A DNA stretch of 8,985 bases from assembly GCA_903908015.1 (NCBI GenBank), contig CAIVQI010000002.1, forward strand, positions 1-8,985, in the 5' to 3' direction. Positions 1 through 6,678 of the stretch are shown one piece after another (position 1 is the first letter of the stretch; each line of letters starts with the position of its first letter). The notes beneath the pieces were generated by a model that ran no database searches, was not told where the DNA came from, and saw nothing but the letters and a program-made list of their open reading frames with translations. A program made the translations under genes and the position numbers. Source of the stretch: an uncultured Bacteroidota bacterium (lineage in GTDB: Bacteria; Bacteroidota; Bacteroidia; UBA7662).

Positions 1-529
1 CAACTGGAATAAATTCAAAGGTCTTTTCCGGTGTTGAATCACTTATCGATTTCAGGGCTATTGTATGGTCTGAGTCGCTTAAGATGTCCATGCACAACCC
101 AATTACTTCGGTGCTGCCGTTGAGGCATTCTATTCGACCATTTTGAAAGCGCAACAGGATTTCTGGTTCAAAAAACCAAAATACAGGAAACCCAAACGGG
201 TCCTCACCAGTGGAAATAAGTTTCTCTAATTCATTTTTGAGGTCATATGAAAAGAAACCAAATAAGTGATTCTTATGGCTACTGATGACTTCCTTTAAGT
301 CAGACAGTCTATTGGTACCCCCTACAGATATAGGTGGGTTGTTCGAAGCGGCGATCCATCCATCATGTTCGAAATAATGAAGGGGAAATGAGTGCGATTC
401 TTGTTGCGATTGAGGCGAATGAGACCACAGTGCAACGATGTGTTTGAATGATGAAAACGCGTTCAGTAAGTGGTAAAAATCATCCTCAGCGGCATGTGCT
501 TTGAGGATCTGGGGTTGTTTCTGGCTCAT
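1..529 (-). CDS. pabB: Aminodeoxychorismate synthase component I-like protein (PabB), N-terminal part, runs off the left edge
   Basis: I translated the minus strand from the ATG at 529-527 and it stays open for 176 codons to the window edge, so the 3' end is missing. The visible part is the N-terminal domain of the anthranilate/aminodeoxychorismate synthase component I family. The segment HLFGFFSYDLKNE (residues 88-100), followed by FPVFWFFEPEILL (about 114-126), matches the pattern I know from Bacteroidota PabB. That enzyme converts chorismate and ammonia to 4-amino-4-deoxychorismate, the precursor of p-aminobenzoate and folate, in the cytoplasm. The catalytic chorismate-binding domain lies outside the window, so TrpE or an isochorismate synthase is not formally excluded; the DLKNE motif favours PabB. 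The start is well fixed: its A is the last base of the purA stop (TAATG), which suggests translational coupling to purA. No independent promoter is visible. Confidence 0.8.
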   Translation of the reverse strand, partial: MSQKQPQILKAHAAEDDFYHLLNAFSSFKHIVALWSHSPQSQQESHSFPLHYFEHDGWIAASNNPPISVGGTNRLSDLKEVISSHKNHLFGFFSYDLKNELEKLISTGEDPFGFPVFWFFEPEILLRFQNGRIECLNGSTEVIGLCMDILSDSDHTIALKSISDSTPEKTFEFIPV

Positions 530-1794
530 TATCCCCGATGGATGGTCTGGCGGCGATCGGGACCAACCGACACGATCCGTATGGGACGTTCCAACTCGTC
601 TTCAAGCAAATCGATATAGCGTAGGAGTTGGGCCGGAAGGGCATCTTCAGAAGTGGATCCCGTTATGGGTTCATTCCAACCCGGTATCATTTTAAATATA
701 GGCTTCACGCCATCTAAATCTGAAGGGAAGTAGGGTGTTTGTCCACCCGAAGTGCGGTAATGCGTGCATACCCCGATTTCTGAAAGTCCACTCAACACAT
801 CAGCTTTAGTCATAATAAGGTCTGTGACCCCGTTAAGCATGATGGCGTAGCGAAGGGCCGGCAAATCGATCCACCCACAGCGTCGAGGACGCCCAGTGGT
901 GGCTCCAAATTCATGACCTGTTTGCCGTAAAAATTCACCTGTTTCGTTGTTGAGTTCGGTAGGAAATGGGCCACTGCCTACCCGTGTACAATAGGCTTTG
1001 AAAATGCCCAATACTTTTCCGATGCGCTGCGGTGCCACCCCCAAACCGGAGCATACCCCAGCAACCGTAGTATGTGATGAGGTAACAAAAGGATATGAGC
1101 CGAACTCCAGATCGAGTAGGGTGCCCTGGGCACCTTCCGCCAATACGGCTTCCCCGCGGTCCAAGGCTTTGTTGAGAAAAAATTCAGTGTCGGATCGTTG
1201 GTATGTTTCGATCTCATCCAGGCATTGTTTCCATTCATCGCACAAGGCGTTGAGCTGCGATAAGTCTTGGCCATAGCGATTGAGTTCATCGGTATGGCGG
1301 GCAATTTGCTCCCGGAACATGACGTCAAATCGTCCGTTGTCGAGGTCCCCCAATCGAATCCCTTGTCTGGCCGTTTTGTCAGAATAAGCCGGACCAATTC
1401 CCTTTAATGTACTGCCGATTTTCTCATCGCCCTTGGCTTGTTCCATGGCGGCGTCGAGCAAGGGGTGGGTAGGCAGAATAAGGTGAGCACGGCGGGAAAG
1501 AATCAGGCGATCTTTTACGGGTATGCCATTGGCCTCAAGCATTTTGATCTCGCGCAGGAGTCCGACCGGATTCAATACCATGCCACTTCCAGCCACATTC
1601 GTACTGCCTTCCCGAAAAATTCCTGAAGGAATGGTGTTGAGCACCATTTTTTTTCCGTGAATGACGAGTGAATGCCCGGCGTTTGGTCCACCTTGGAAAC
1701 GAGCGATGATGGGGTATGTGGGGCAAACCACATCCACCAACTTGCCTTTGCCTTCATCACCCCACTGCAATCCGAGAATCACATCCACTTTCAT
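529..1794 (-). CDS. purA: Adenylosuccinate synthase
   Basis: PurA joins IMP and aspartate using GTP to make adenylosuccinate, the first committed step from IMP to AMP, in the cytoplasm. The 421-residue length is normal for the family. GDEGKGK at residues 12-18 includes the catalytic Asp13, and NAGH at 38-41 supplies His41; both fall at the same numbers as in the E. coli enzyme. Other family blocks are KGIGPAYSDK (131-140), EGAQGTLLD (220-228), GSYPFVTSS (232-240), TRVGSGPFPTE (270-280) and the aspartate/nucleotide loop ATTGRPRRCGW (298-308), ending with SVGPDRRQT. Residue 42 is Ser where Thr is usual (NAGHT), a mild change. The ATG at 1794 gives the canonical MKVDVILGLQWGDEGKGK start. The gene lies 172 bp downstream of rsh and overlaps the following pabB-like gene by one base. 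Confidence 0.98.
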   Translation of the reverse strand: MKVDVILGLQWGDEGKGKLVDVVCPTYPIIARFQGGPNAGHSLVIHGKKMVLNTIPSGIFREGSTNVAGSGMVLNPVGLLREIKMLEANGIPVKDRLILSRRAHLILPTHPLLDAAMEQAKGDEKIGSTLKGIGPAYSDKTARQGIRLGDLDNGRFDVMFREQIARHTDELNRYGQDLSQLNALCDEWKQCLDEIETYQRSDTEFFLNKALDRGEAVLAEGAQGTLLDLEFGSYPFVTSSHTTVAGVCSGLGVAPQRIGKVLGIFKAYCTRVGSGPFPTELNNETGEFLRQTGHEFGATTGRPRRCGWIDLPALRYAIMLNGVTDLIMTKADVLSGLSEIGVCTHYRTSGGQTPYFPSDLDGVKPIFKMIPGWNEPITGSTSEDALPAQLLRYIDLLEDELERPIRIVSVGPDRRQTIHRG

Positions 1795-1917
1795 AGCTCA
1801 ACCATTAATAGAAGTGGGTATGAAAAGAAAGGCGCGGCATGGCAAGTCATTGGTTTGAGATGGGTTGAATGTGATTGGTGATCCTAAGCATCTTAAAAGA
1901 AGATAAATCCAAGGCGG

Positions 1918-1925
1918 CAAAAATA
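1918..1925 (-). promoter_or_regulatory. Candidate Bacteroidota -7 promoter box for purA
   Basis: On the minus strand the sequence TATTTTTG matches the Bacteroidota sigma-factor -7 consensus TAnnTTTG exactly and would give a purA leader of roughly 115 nt. The partner -33 box is weak: the nearest upstream TTG lies 28 nt away instead of about 19. The T-run could equally be the tail of a terminator after rsh, because a small hairpin sits just upstream (1929-1954). Treat as tentative. Confidence 0.35.
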
Positions 1926-1928
1926 ATC

Positions 1929-1954
1929 GAATTGCATCATGTTGGGTGGCATTC
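1929..1954 (-). terminator. Weak terminator-like hairpin after rsh
   Basis: Read on the minus strand just after the rsh stop codon, GAATGC can pair with GCAATTC (six pairs with one bulged A) around a 13-nt loop. After two bases (GA) comes a T-rich run at about 1926-1920. The stem is short and AT-rich, so it may attenuate rather than end transcription, or may be chance. It overlaps in function with the promoter candidate at 1918-1925. Confidence 0.25.
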
Positions 1955-1966
1955 AAGAATTAAACC

Positions 1967-4225
1967 CTAATCCACTCCAGATGATTCGATACGGTCTATC
2001 GTTTGAATGCCCTTTACCGATTTGAGCTTCTTGATAAGGGTGTCGAGCTGTCGGGTATCGTTGACATACACCATGATGGTGCCCTCGAAGATGCCATCGT
2101 TGGAGACCACGCTGATAGAGCGCATATTTACCTTTAAATCACCAGAAATAACATCACTTAAATTTCTAATAATGCCCATATCATCGATACCTGTGATTTT
2201 TATACCGGCAAGGAAACTGACCTCAGAAGCCAGTGTCCATTTGGCCTTAACAACCCTGTAGCTGTATTTCGACATGAGATTCACGGCGTTGGGGCAATTA
2301 ACCCGATGAATTTTTATGCCTTCACCAATGGTCACGAAGCCAAAAATTTCATCTCCCGAAATTGGATGGCAACACTGGGCGAGTTGGTAGTCGATTTTCT
2401 GAATGCCGCCATCGATCACCAGCATGTCATCAGTCGATGTGTTGCCCGTATGCACCATTTTCTCAAAATTATCTTCGTTGAGGCGTGGTGTCTTGGTTTT
2501 TTTGGGCTGTGATTTTTCACCCGCTAAATAAGTCTGGATGTCATTGATGCTGATGCGCTGGGTGGCAATGAGCTGATAAAAATCGAGCAGTGAACTGGTT
2601 TTGAAGTTACTGGCCAGTTTTTGCAAAAGCTCATCGTTGATATTCATTTTCCATTGCCGCAATTTCCGCTCAAGTTGTTCTTTGCCTTCTTGCGCCAATT
2701 CTCGTTTGTGTTCACGCAGGGCATATCTGATTTTGTTTCGGGCTTTGGCAGTCGTCACAAACCCCAGCCAGTCAGCCCGTGGTTTCTGAATGCCAGAAGT
2801 CAGAATTTCAACCTGATCACCGTTTTGCAAAGGATAACTCAAAGGCACAATTTTGTGGTTGGCTTTGGCCCCGATGCACTTCATGCCGATGTCGGTATGG
2901 ATTTCAAAGGCAAAGTCTAGGGCCGTAGCACCCCCGGGTAATTTAATGAGGTCGCCTTTGGGCGTGAATGCGAACACGTCCTTGGCATAAAGCTGCAATT
3001 TGAATTCGTCGATGAATTCCAGTGCATTGGGTTCAGGATTTTCAAGTACATCGCGGATGCGGCGGAGCCAGTCATCGAACGCGTTATCGCCCTGACCATC
3101 TTTGTATTTCCAGTGTGCTGCCAAGCCTTTTTCGGCGATCTCATTCATGCGACGGGTCCGTATTTGGACCTCTACCCAGCGTCCGCCTGGACCCATAACG
3201 GTGGTGTGTAATGATTCATACCCATTGGCTTTGGGGGTTGATATCCAGTCGCGCAACCGATTGGGATTTGGTTGATACAGGTCTGTGACCACGGAATAAG
3301 CCCTCCAGCAATCGGCTTTCTCAAACTCTGGCCTGCTTTCCATAATGATACGGATGGCAAACAGGTCATATACTTGTTCAAATGTGATGCCTTGTTTTTG
3401 CATCTTATTCCAGATGCTCACAATCGATTTGGGTCTTCCTTTGATCTCAAATTGAAGGCCTGTTCCATTCATAGCCACCCGAACAGGCTCGATAAACTCT
3501 CTGATAAAACGATCCCTTCGTGCTTTCGTTTCATGCAGTTTCCGGGCAATATCGCGGTATATTTCTGTATGGGTGTATTTTAAGGAGAGGTCTTCGAGTT
3601 CCGATTTAATCGCGTACAATCCCAGTCTGTGGGCGAGTGGGGCAAATAAAAACGTGGTTTCAGAGGCGATTTTGAGCTGTTTCTCCTTACTCATGCTCTC
3701 GAGTGTCCGCATATTGTGGAGGCGGTCGGCCAGTTTAATCAAGATTACCCGCACATCATCGGCCAAGGTCAGGAGCATTTTCCGATAATTCTCCGCCTGT
3801 TCAGATGGATTTGTATGGCGGTTGTACAGTCCAGATATTTTGGTTAGTCCGTCGATGATCCGCGCCACGACGTTCCCAAATTCGCTTTCGATGTCGTTGA
3901 GCCCTGTATCAGTGTCCTCTACTACGTCGTGGAGCAGGGCGCAGATGGCAGAAGTGGTGCCCAACCCAATTTCTTCAACAGCAATTCGGGCCACCTCAAG
4001 CGGATGATAGATGTATGGTTCGCCTGATTTGCGTCGCGTTTGGGCATGGGCTTCCAATGCCATTTCAAAGGCGGCACGGATCAGTTTCTTGTCCCCTTTT
4101 TTCAAAAACGGGCGCATGGCCCGCAGCAAACGTCTGTATCTGCGCAGGATTTCTTGACGTTCTATTTCGGCATCGTTTTTGGGTGGGTCGATTCGTTCAA
4201 CAATAGATTCGCTTGAGATTTCCAC
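1967..4225 (-). CDS. RelA/SpoT homolog, bifunctional-type (p)ppGpp synthetase/hydrolase (RSH)
   Basis: This cytoplasmic stringent-response enzyme makes (p)ppGpp from ATP and GTP/GDP and hydrolyses it. All long-RSH domains are present in 752 residues. The HD hydrolase spans about 45-180: His74 in YIYHP, His99-Asp100 in LLHDVVEDT, Asp167 in LADRLHNMRT. The synthetase spans about 230-375: GRPKS at 263-267, YDLFAIR from 286, RLRDWIS at 323-329, KANGYESLH at 332-340, VEVQIRT at 351-357. The TGS domain is at about 416-477, a helical region follows, then a Cys-Cys-His motif at 618-620 and a C-terminal ACT domain (about 672-745). Both catalytic centres look intact, and the basic residue in RLRD fits the bifunctional (RxKD) rather than the synthetase-only (ExDD) class. 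The start is a GTG; an in-frame TAA lies nine codons upstream with no ATG between, and the first internal ATG (residue 37) would cut into the N-terminal helix. No Shine-Dalgarno is visible. I give no symbol because rel, relA and spoT are used inconsistently for this class. Confidence 0.96.
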   Translation of the reverse strand: MEISSESIVERIDPPKNDAEIERQEILRRYRRLLRAMRPFLKKGDKKLIRAAFEMALEAHAQTRRKSGEPYIYHPLEVARIAVEEIGLGTTSAICALLHDVVEDTDTGLNDIESEFGNVVARIIDGLTKISGLYNRHTNPSEQAENYRKMLLTLADDVRVILIKLADRLHNMRTLESMSKEKQLKIASETTFLFAPLAHRLGLYAIKSELEDLSLKYTHTEIYRDIARKLHETKARRDRFIREFIEPVRVAMNGTGLQFEIKGRPKSIVSIWNKMQKQGITFEQVYDLFAIRIIMESRPEFEKADCWRAYSVVTDLYQPNPNRLRDWISTPKANGYESLHTTVMGPGGRWVEVQIRTRRMNEIAEKGLAAHWKYKDGQGDNAFDDWLRRIRDVLENPEPNALEFIDEFKLQLYAKDVFAFTPKGDLIKLPGGATALDFAFEIHTDIGMKCIGAKANHKIVPLSYPLQNGDQVEILTSGIQKPRADWLGFVTTAKARNKIRYALREHKRELAQEGKEQLERKLRQWKMNINDELLQKLASNFKTSSLLDFYQLIATQRISINDIQTYLAGEKSQPKKTKTPRLNEDNFEKMVHTGNTSTDDMLVIDGGIQKIDYQLAQCCHPISGDEIFGFVTIGEGIKIHRVNCPNAVNLMSKYSYRVVKAKWTLASEVSFLAGIKITGIDDMGIIRNLSDVISGDLKVNMRSISVVSNDGIFEGTIMVYVNDTRQLDTLIKKLKSVKGIQTIDRIESSGVD

Positions 4226-4315
4226 GGATTGGATCGGGTGTTTGGTTCGTTAGGAGGTTTGATGAGCTGGTTGCGTGTTGAAAAGCTTATTTTGTAAAAC
4301 TACGGATTTTTACTT

Positions 4316-4341
4316 TTTGACCGTGTATTTGATTATCTTTG
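4316..4341 (+). promoter_or_regulatory. Candidate Bacteroidota promoter upstream of tRNA-Leu and the tig operon
   Basis: TATCTTTG at 4334-4341, followed by C, is an exact match to the Bacteroidota -7 box TAnnTTTG(C). A TTTG at 4316-4319 could be the -33 box, but the spacer is only 14 nt where about 19 is usual, so that half is weak. Transcription would begin near 4348, about 80 nt before the tRNA, and head away from rsh. It may also serve tig, since I see no separate promoter match between the tRNA and tig. Confidence 0.55.
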
Positions 4342-4427
4342 CATCCCTGTTTTGAAAATCCTTGTTTCTCTATGACACCTGGATTTACCGAGGCGCGGAT
4401 GGCTCTATCGGGAAATAGAAAAATTTT

Positions 4428-4509
4428 GCGGATGTGGCGAAATTGGTAGACGTGCCAGACTTAGGATCTGGTGCCGCAAGGCGTGTGGGTTCGAGTCCCT
4501 CCATCCGCA
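4428..4509 (+). tRNA. tRNA-Leu, anticodon UAG (reads CUA and other CUN codons)
   Basis: The 82-nt sequence folds as a class II tRNA. The acceptor stem GCGGATG (4428-4434) pairs perfectly with CATCCGC (4502-4508), with discriminator A at 4509. The anticodon stem is CCAGA/TCTGG (4455-4459 with 4467-4471), and the loop CTTAGGA carries anticodon TAG at 4462-4464. The long variable arm TGCCGCAAGGCGT (4472-4484) is typical of leucine tRNA. The T loop is TTCGAGT. The D stem is GCG/CGT with one G-U pair. The T stem GTGGG/CCCTC has one U-U mismatch in an otherwise paired stem. The 3' CCA is not encoded, so it must be added after transcription. The gene diverges from rsh and lies 100 bp before tig. Confidence 0.96.
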
Positions 4510-4526
4510 CTTATTTGTTTTATCAG

Positions 4527-4575
4527 ACACCGGATGTTGCCTGTTGTGGTGTATCCCTTGGGGTTGACCTCAGGG
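4527..4575 (+). other. Two tandem potential RNA hairpins between tRNA-Leu and tig
   Basis: ACACC at 4527-4531 can pair with GGTGT at 4548-4552 around a 16-nt loop. Directly after it, CCCTTGGG at 4555-4562 can pair with CCTCAGGG at 4568-4575 around GTTGA, with one mismatch and one G-U pair. Neither is followed by a T-run, so they do not look like intrinsic terminators. They could be the tig leader structure or tRNA 3'-processing context. Their function is unknown and chance pairing is possible. Confidence 0.3.
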
Positions 4576-4609
4576 CTTTGCGCCAGTCAGCACCCTTTCG
4601 CACAGCTTT

Positions 4610-5971
4610 ATGAATATTAGACACGAACTAGAAACGGCGCTCGACCTTAGGGTTTATCTTCAAGTTTCCCAAGAAGATTATATCGAGCCATTCAACAAAG
4701 GATTAGCCGTTTATCGACGGGATGCGGCATTTCCGGGTTTTCGAAAGGGAATGGCGCCACTCGGGTTAATTAAGCGTTCTGTTGGTCGGTTTGTGCTCCG
4801 CGATACACTCAGCGAATTAGCGACCAACCGGCTAGAACAGTACATTCAGGAACAGGGCTGGAACCTGATTGCCCGGCCTGTCCAAGAAACATTGCCCGAA
4901 CTCGGTGAACACGACGGCGTGTCGGTGATGCCCGACTTTGAATACATATTTTCGTTGGGTCTAAAGCCCGAGTTTTCAACTGCGCTAAAGTCAGAGGTTT
5001 ACGATCTTCATAAGGTAGCGCCCTCCGACGAACAAGTAGCAGAGCAAATCACCGATTTAAGGCGGCGCTTTTTTGAGAATCCTTTCCCTCCCTCATCCGA
5101 AGCGGGTGACCGTCTCATGATTCGTTTGTCTCGAATGAGCAGTGATGAATCGCAGGATACCATCCCCCCGTTCACAACTTTTTCCGTGGACATCGATGGC
5201 ATTCCAGACGAGTCTCTTCGCGCAGAGTTAACAGGAATAGGAGAAGGCTATACTACCCTCACTAGTTTAGGTAGATTGATGGCTGCACCCCATGCCGAAT
5301 GGCCTGCATTGATGCGGGTAGAAGCCGAAAAAATACCGGCATCAGGGGAAGAGCTTCGGCTTGAGGTTCGGTATGTGATTAGGGATGGTCTGGCCGAATT
5401 GGGCCCTGATTTGTACGCCAAAGCGTTTGAAGGAAACCCACCTGCTGATCAATCTGAGCTAGAAGATCGAATCAGGGACATGCTGGCGCAGCATTTTGTG
5501 GAAAGTGCTGAGGATTACCTTCGCGCTCGTTTAACGAAAGATTTCTTGGAGGAATTTGACTTTGATTTGCCCAAGTCTTACCTCAGTAAGCTCTATCAAA
5601 CCACATCAGAATCCCAATCCACCAATCAAGAGGAGTCGTTTCAGTCGTTTTTGAAGTGGTTCAGCGCTGATATGAAAATGAAGGTGGCCTTGGAGGAGGC
5701 CGGATGGGACATTACAGATGATGATGTGAAAATGTCAACTGCCCAGTTTCTGGCGGATTATTTTTCGAAATCAGGCATGAGGCAAGACATGAATATGCTG
5801 ATGGGGTATGCCGACAAATACCTGGAGAACAAAGACAATCGTTTTAGGATGGAGGACGTCGCACGCCGTAATAAGTTGGGGTATTTACTTCGAAACAAAA
5901 TCAGCATCAACGAGGTTGAGGTGACCCACGAAGAATATCGCAACATGATCCAAACTTTTAACCAACAATAG
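4610..5971 (+). CDS. tig: Trigger factor, ribosome-associated chaperone
   Basis: Trigger factor binds ribosomal protein L23 at the tunnel exit and shields nascent chains. The N-terminal ribosome-binding domain (about 1-130) has the signature FPGFRKGMAP at 41-50, with Phe44-Arg45-Lys46 at the same numbers as the E. coli docking triad. The next segment (about 160-255) sits where the peptidyl-prolyl isomerase domain should be and opens with a GDRLMIRL strand, but lacks the usual FIPGFE-type core, so isomerase activity is doubtful. The rest (about 265-453) is the charged, helical chaperone domain. At 453 residues it is of normal length. The ATG gives MNIRHELETALDLRV, a typical start for this phylum. 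clpP begins 17 bp after the stop, so tig, clpP and clpX appear to be one operon, as in many bacteria. Confidence 0.93.
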   Translation: MNIRHELETALDLRVYLQVSQEDYIEPFNKGLAVYRRDAAFPGFRKGMAPLGLIKRSVGRFVLRDTLSELATNRLEQYIQEQGWNLIARPVQETLPELGEHDGVSVMPDFEYIFSLGLKPEFSTALKSEVYDLHKVAPSDEQVAEQITDLRRRFFENPFPPSSEAGDRLMIRLSRMSSDESQDTIPPFTTFSVDIDGIPDESLRAELTGIGEGYTTLTSLGRLMAAPHAEWPALMRVEAEKIPASGEELRLEVRYVIRDGLAELGPDLYAKAFEGNPPADQSELEDRIRDMLAQHFVESAEDYLRARLTKDFLEEFDFDLPKSYLSKLYQTTSESQSTNQEESFQSFLKWFSADMKMKVALEEAGWDITDDDVKMSTAQFLADYFSKSGMRQDMNMLMGYADKYLENKDNRFRMEDVARRNKLGYLLRNKISINEVEVTHEEYRNMIQTFNQQ

Positions 5972-5988
5972 CCGTTATTACTTCTGTT

Positions 5989-6678
5989 ATGAGTAAAATT
6001 TCCCGCGATTTTCATCGGTTTGCTACCGGACATCTGGGTTTGAGTGGCAATACGACCCACGCCGTAGTGCGTCACCAAGTAGATGCACTCACCCCCTACA
6101 TCATTGAGGAGCGCCCGATGAATGTGGCCAGCATGGATGTGTTCTCGCGTCTCATGATGGATCGCATCATTTTTATGGGTGTTGGCATCAACAGTGAGGT
6201 GGCCAACATCATTCAGGCACAGTTGCTCTTTTTGGATTCATCGGACAGCAGTCGCGACATCCAGATTTATGTGAATAGTCCGGGTGGTTCTGTGTATGCG
6301 GGCCTCGGCATTTACGATACAATGCAATACATACATGCTGATGTCGCCACTATTTGCACGGGTATGGCCGCCTCTATGGCTGCTGTACTGCTTTGTGCAG
6401 GTGCTTCTGGTAAGCGTACAGCCCTCAAGCATGCCCGTGTTATGATCCACCAGCCCATGAGTGGTACAGAAGGTCAGGTTACAGAAATGGAAATAGCCTT
6501 GCGGGAGACCATTAAGGTCCGTGATGAGCTTTATCATATTCTGGCCAACCATAGTGGACAAAGTTTTGAGAAAATCACCAAGGATAGTGACCGCGATTAT
6601 TGGATGAGCGCAGAGGAGGCGCGTACATACGGAATGATTGATGAAGTGCTCGTGCGCAACCCGAAAACCATAGGCTGA
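5989..6678 (+). CDS. clpP: ATP-dependent Clp protease proteolytic subunit
   Basis: ClpP is the serine peptidase that forms a double-ring barrel and degrades proteins delivered by ClpX. The catalytic triad is visible: Ser129 in GMAASMAA, His154 in VMIHQPMSG, and Asp203 in SDRDYWMSAEEA. YVNSPGGSVYAGLGIYDTM (94-112) is the strand and glycine-rich loop that shapes the oxyanion site. The 229 residues include an N-terminal extension of about 35 residues before the mature-like IIEERPMNVASMDVFSRL segment; it may be a propeptide that is removed on assembly, as in other ClpP proteins. The stop TGA shares its A with the ATG of clpX (TGATG), implying coupled translation and matched amounts of peptidase and unfoldase. 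Confidence 0.97.
   Translation: MSKISRDFHRFATGHLGLSGNTTHAVVRHQVDALTPYIIEERPMNVASMDVFSRLMMDRIIFMGVGINSEVANIIQAQLLFLDSSDSSRDIQIYVNSPGGSVYAGLGIYDTMQYIHADVATICTGMAASMAAVLLCAGASGKRTALKHARVMIHQPMSGTEGQVTEMEIALRETIKVRDELYHILANHSGQSFEKITKDSDRDYWMSAEEARTYGMIDEVLVRNPKTIG

Noticed and set aside
978..1397. A 139-codon open frame on the minus strand inside purA in another frame
   Set aside because: It overlaps the strongly conserved purA catalytic region and shows no family features; a shadow frame.
4291..4302. Minus-strand TAGTTTTA as a promoter -7 box for rsh
   Set aside because: The final G of TAnnTTTG is missing and there is no TTTG or TTG about 19 nt upstream; too weak to list as a feature.
4317..4336. 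TTGACC resembling a sigma-70 -35 box upstream of the tRNA
   Set aside because: No -10 box at 16-18 bp, and the phylum uses TTTG/TAnnTTTG promoters; the exact TATCTTTG nearby is a better explanation.
4428..4509. tRNA-Leu as an integration site for a mobile element
   Set aside because: No second copy of the tRNA 3' end and no integrase occur in the window; the flanking genes are core genes.
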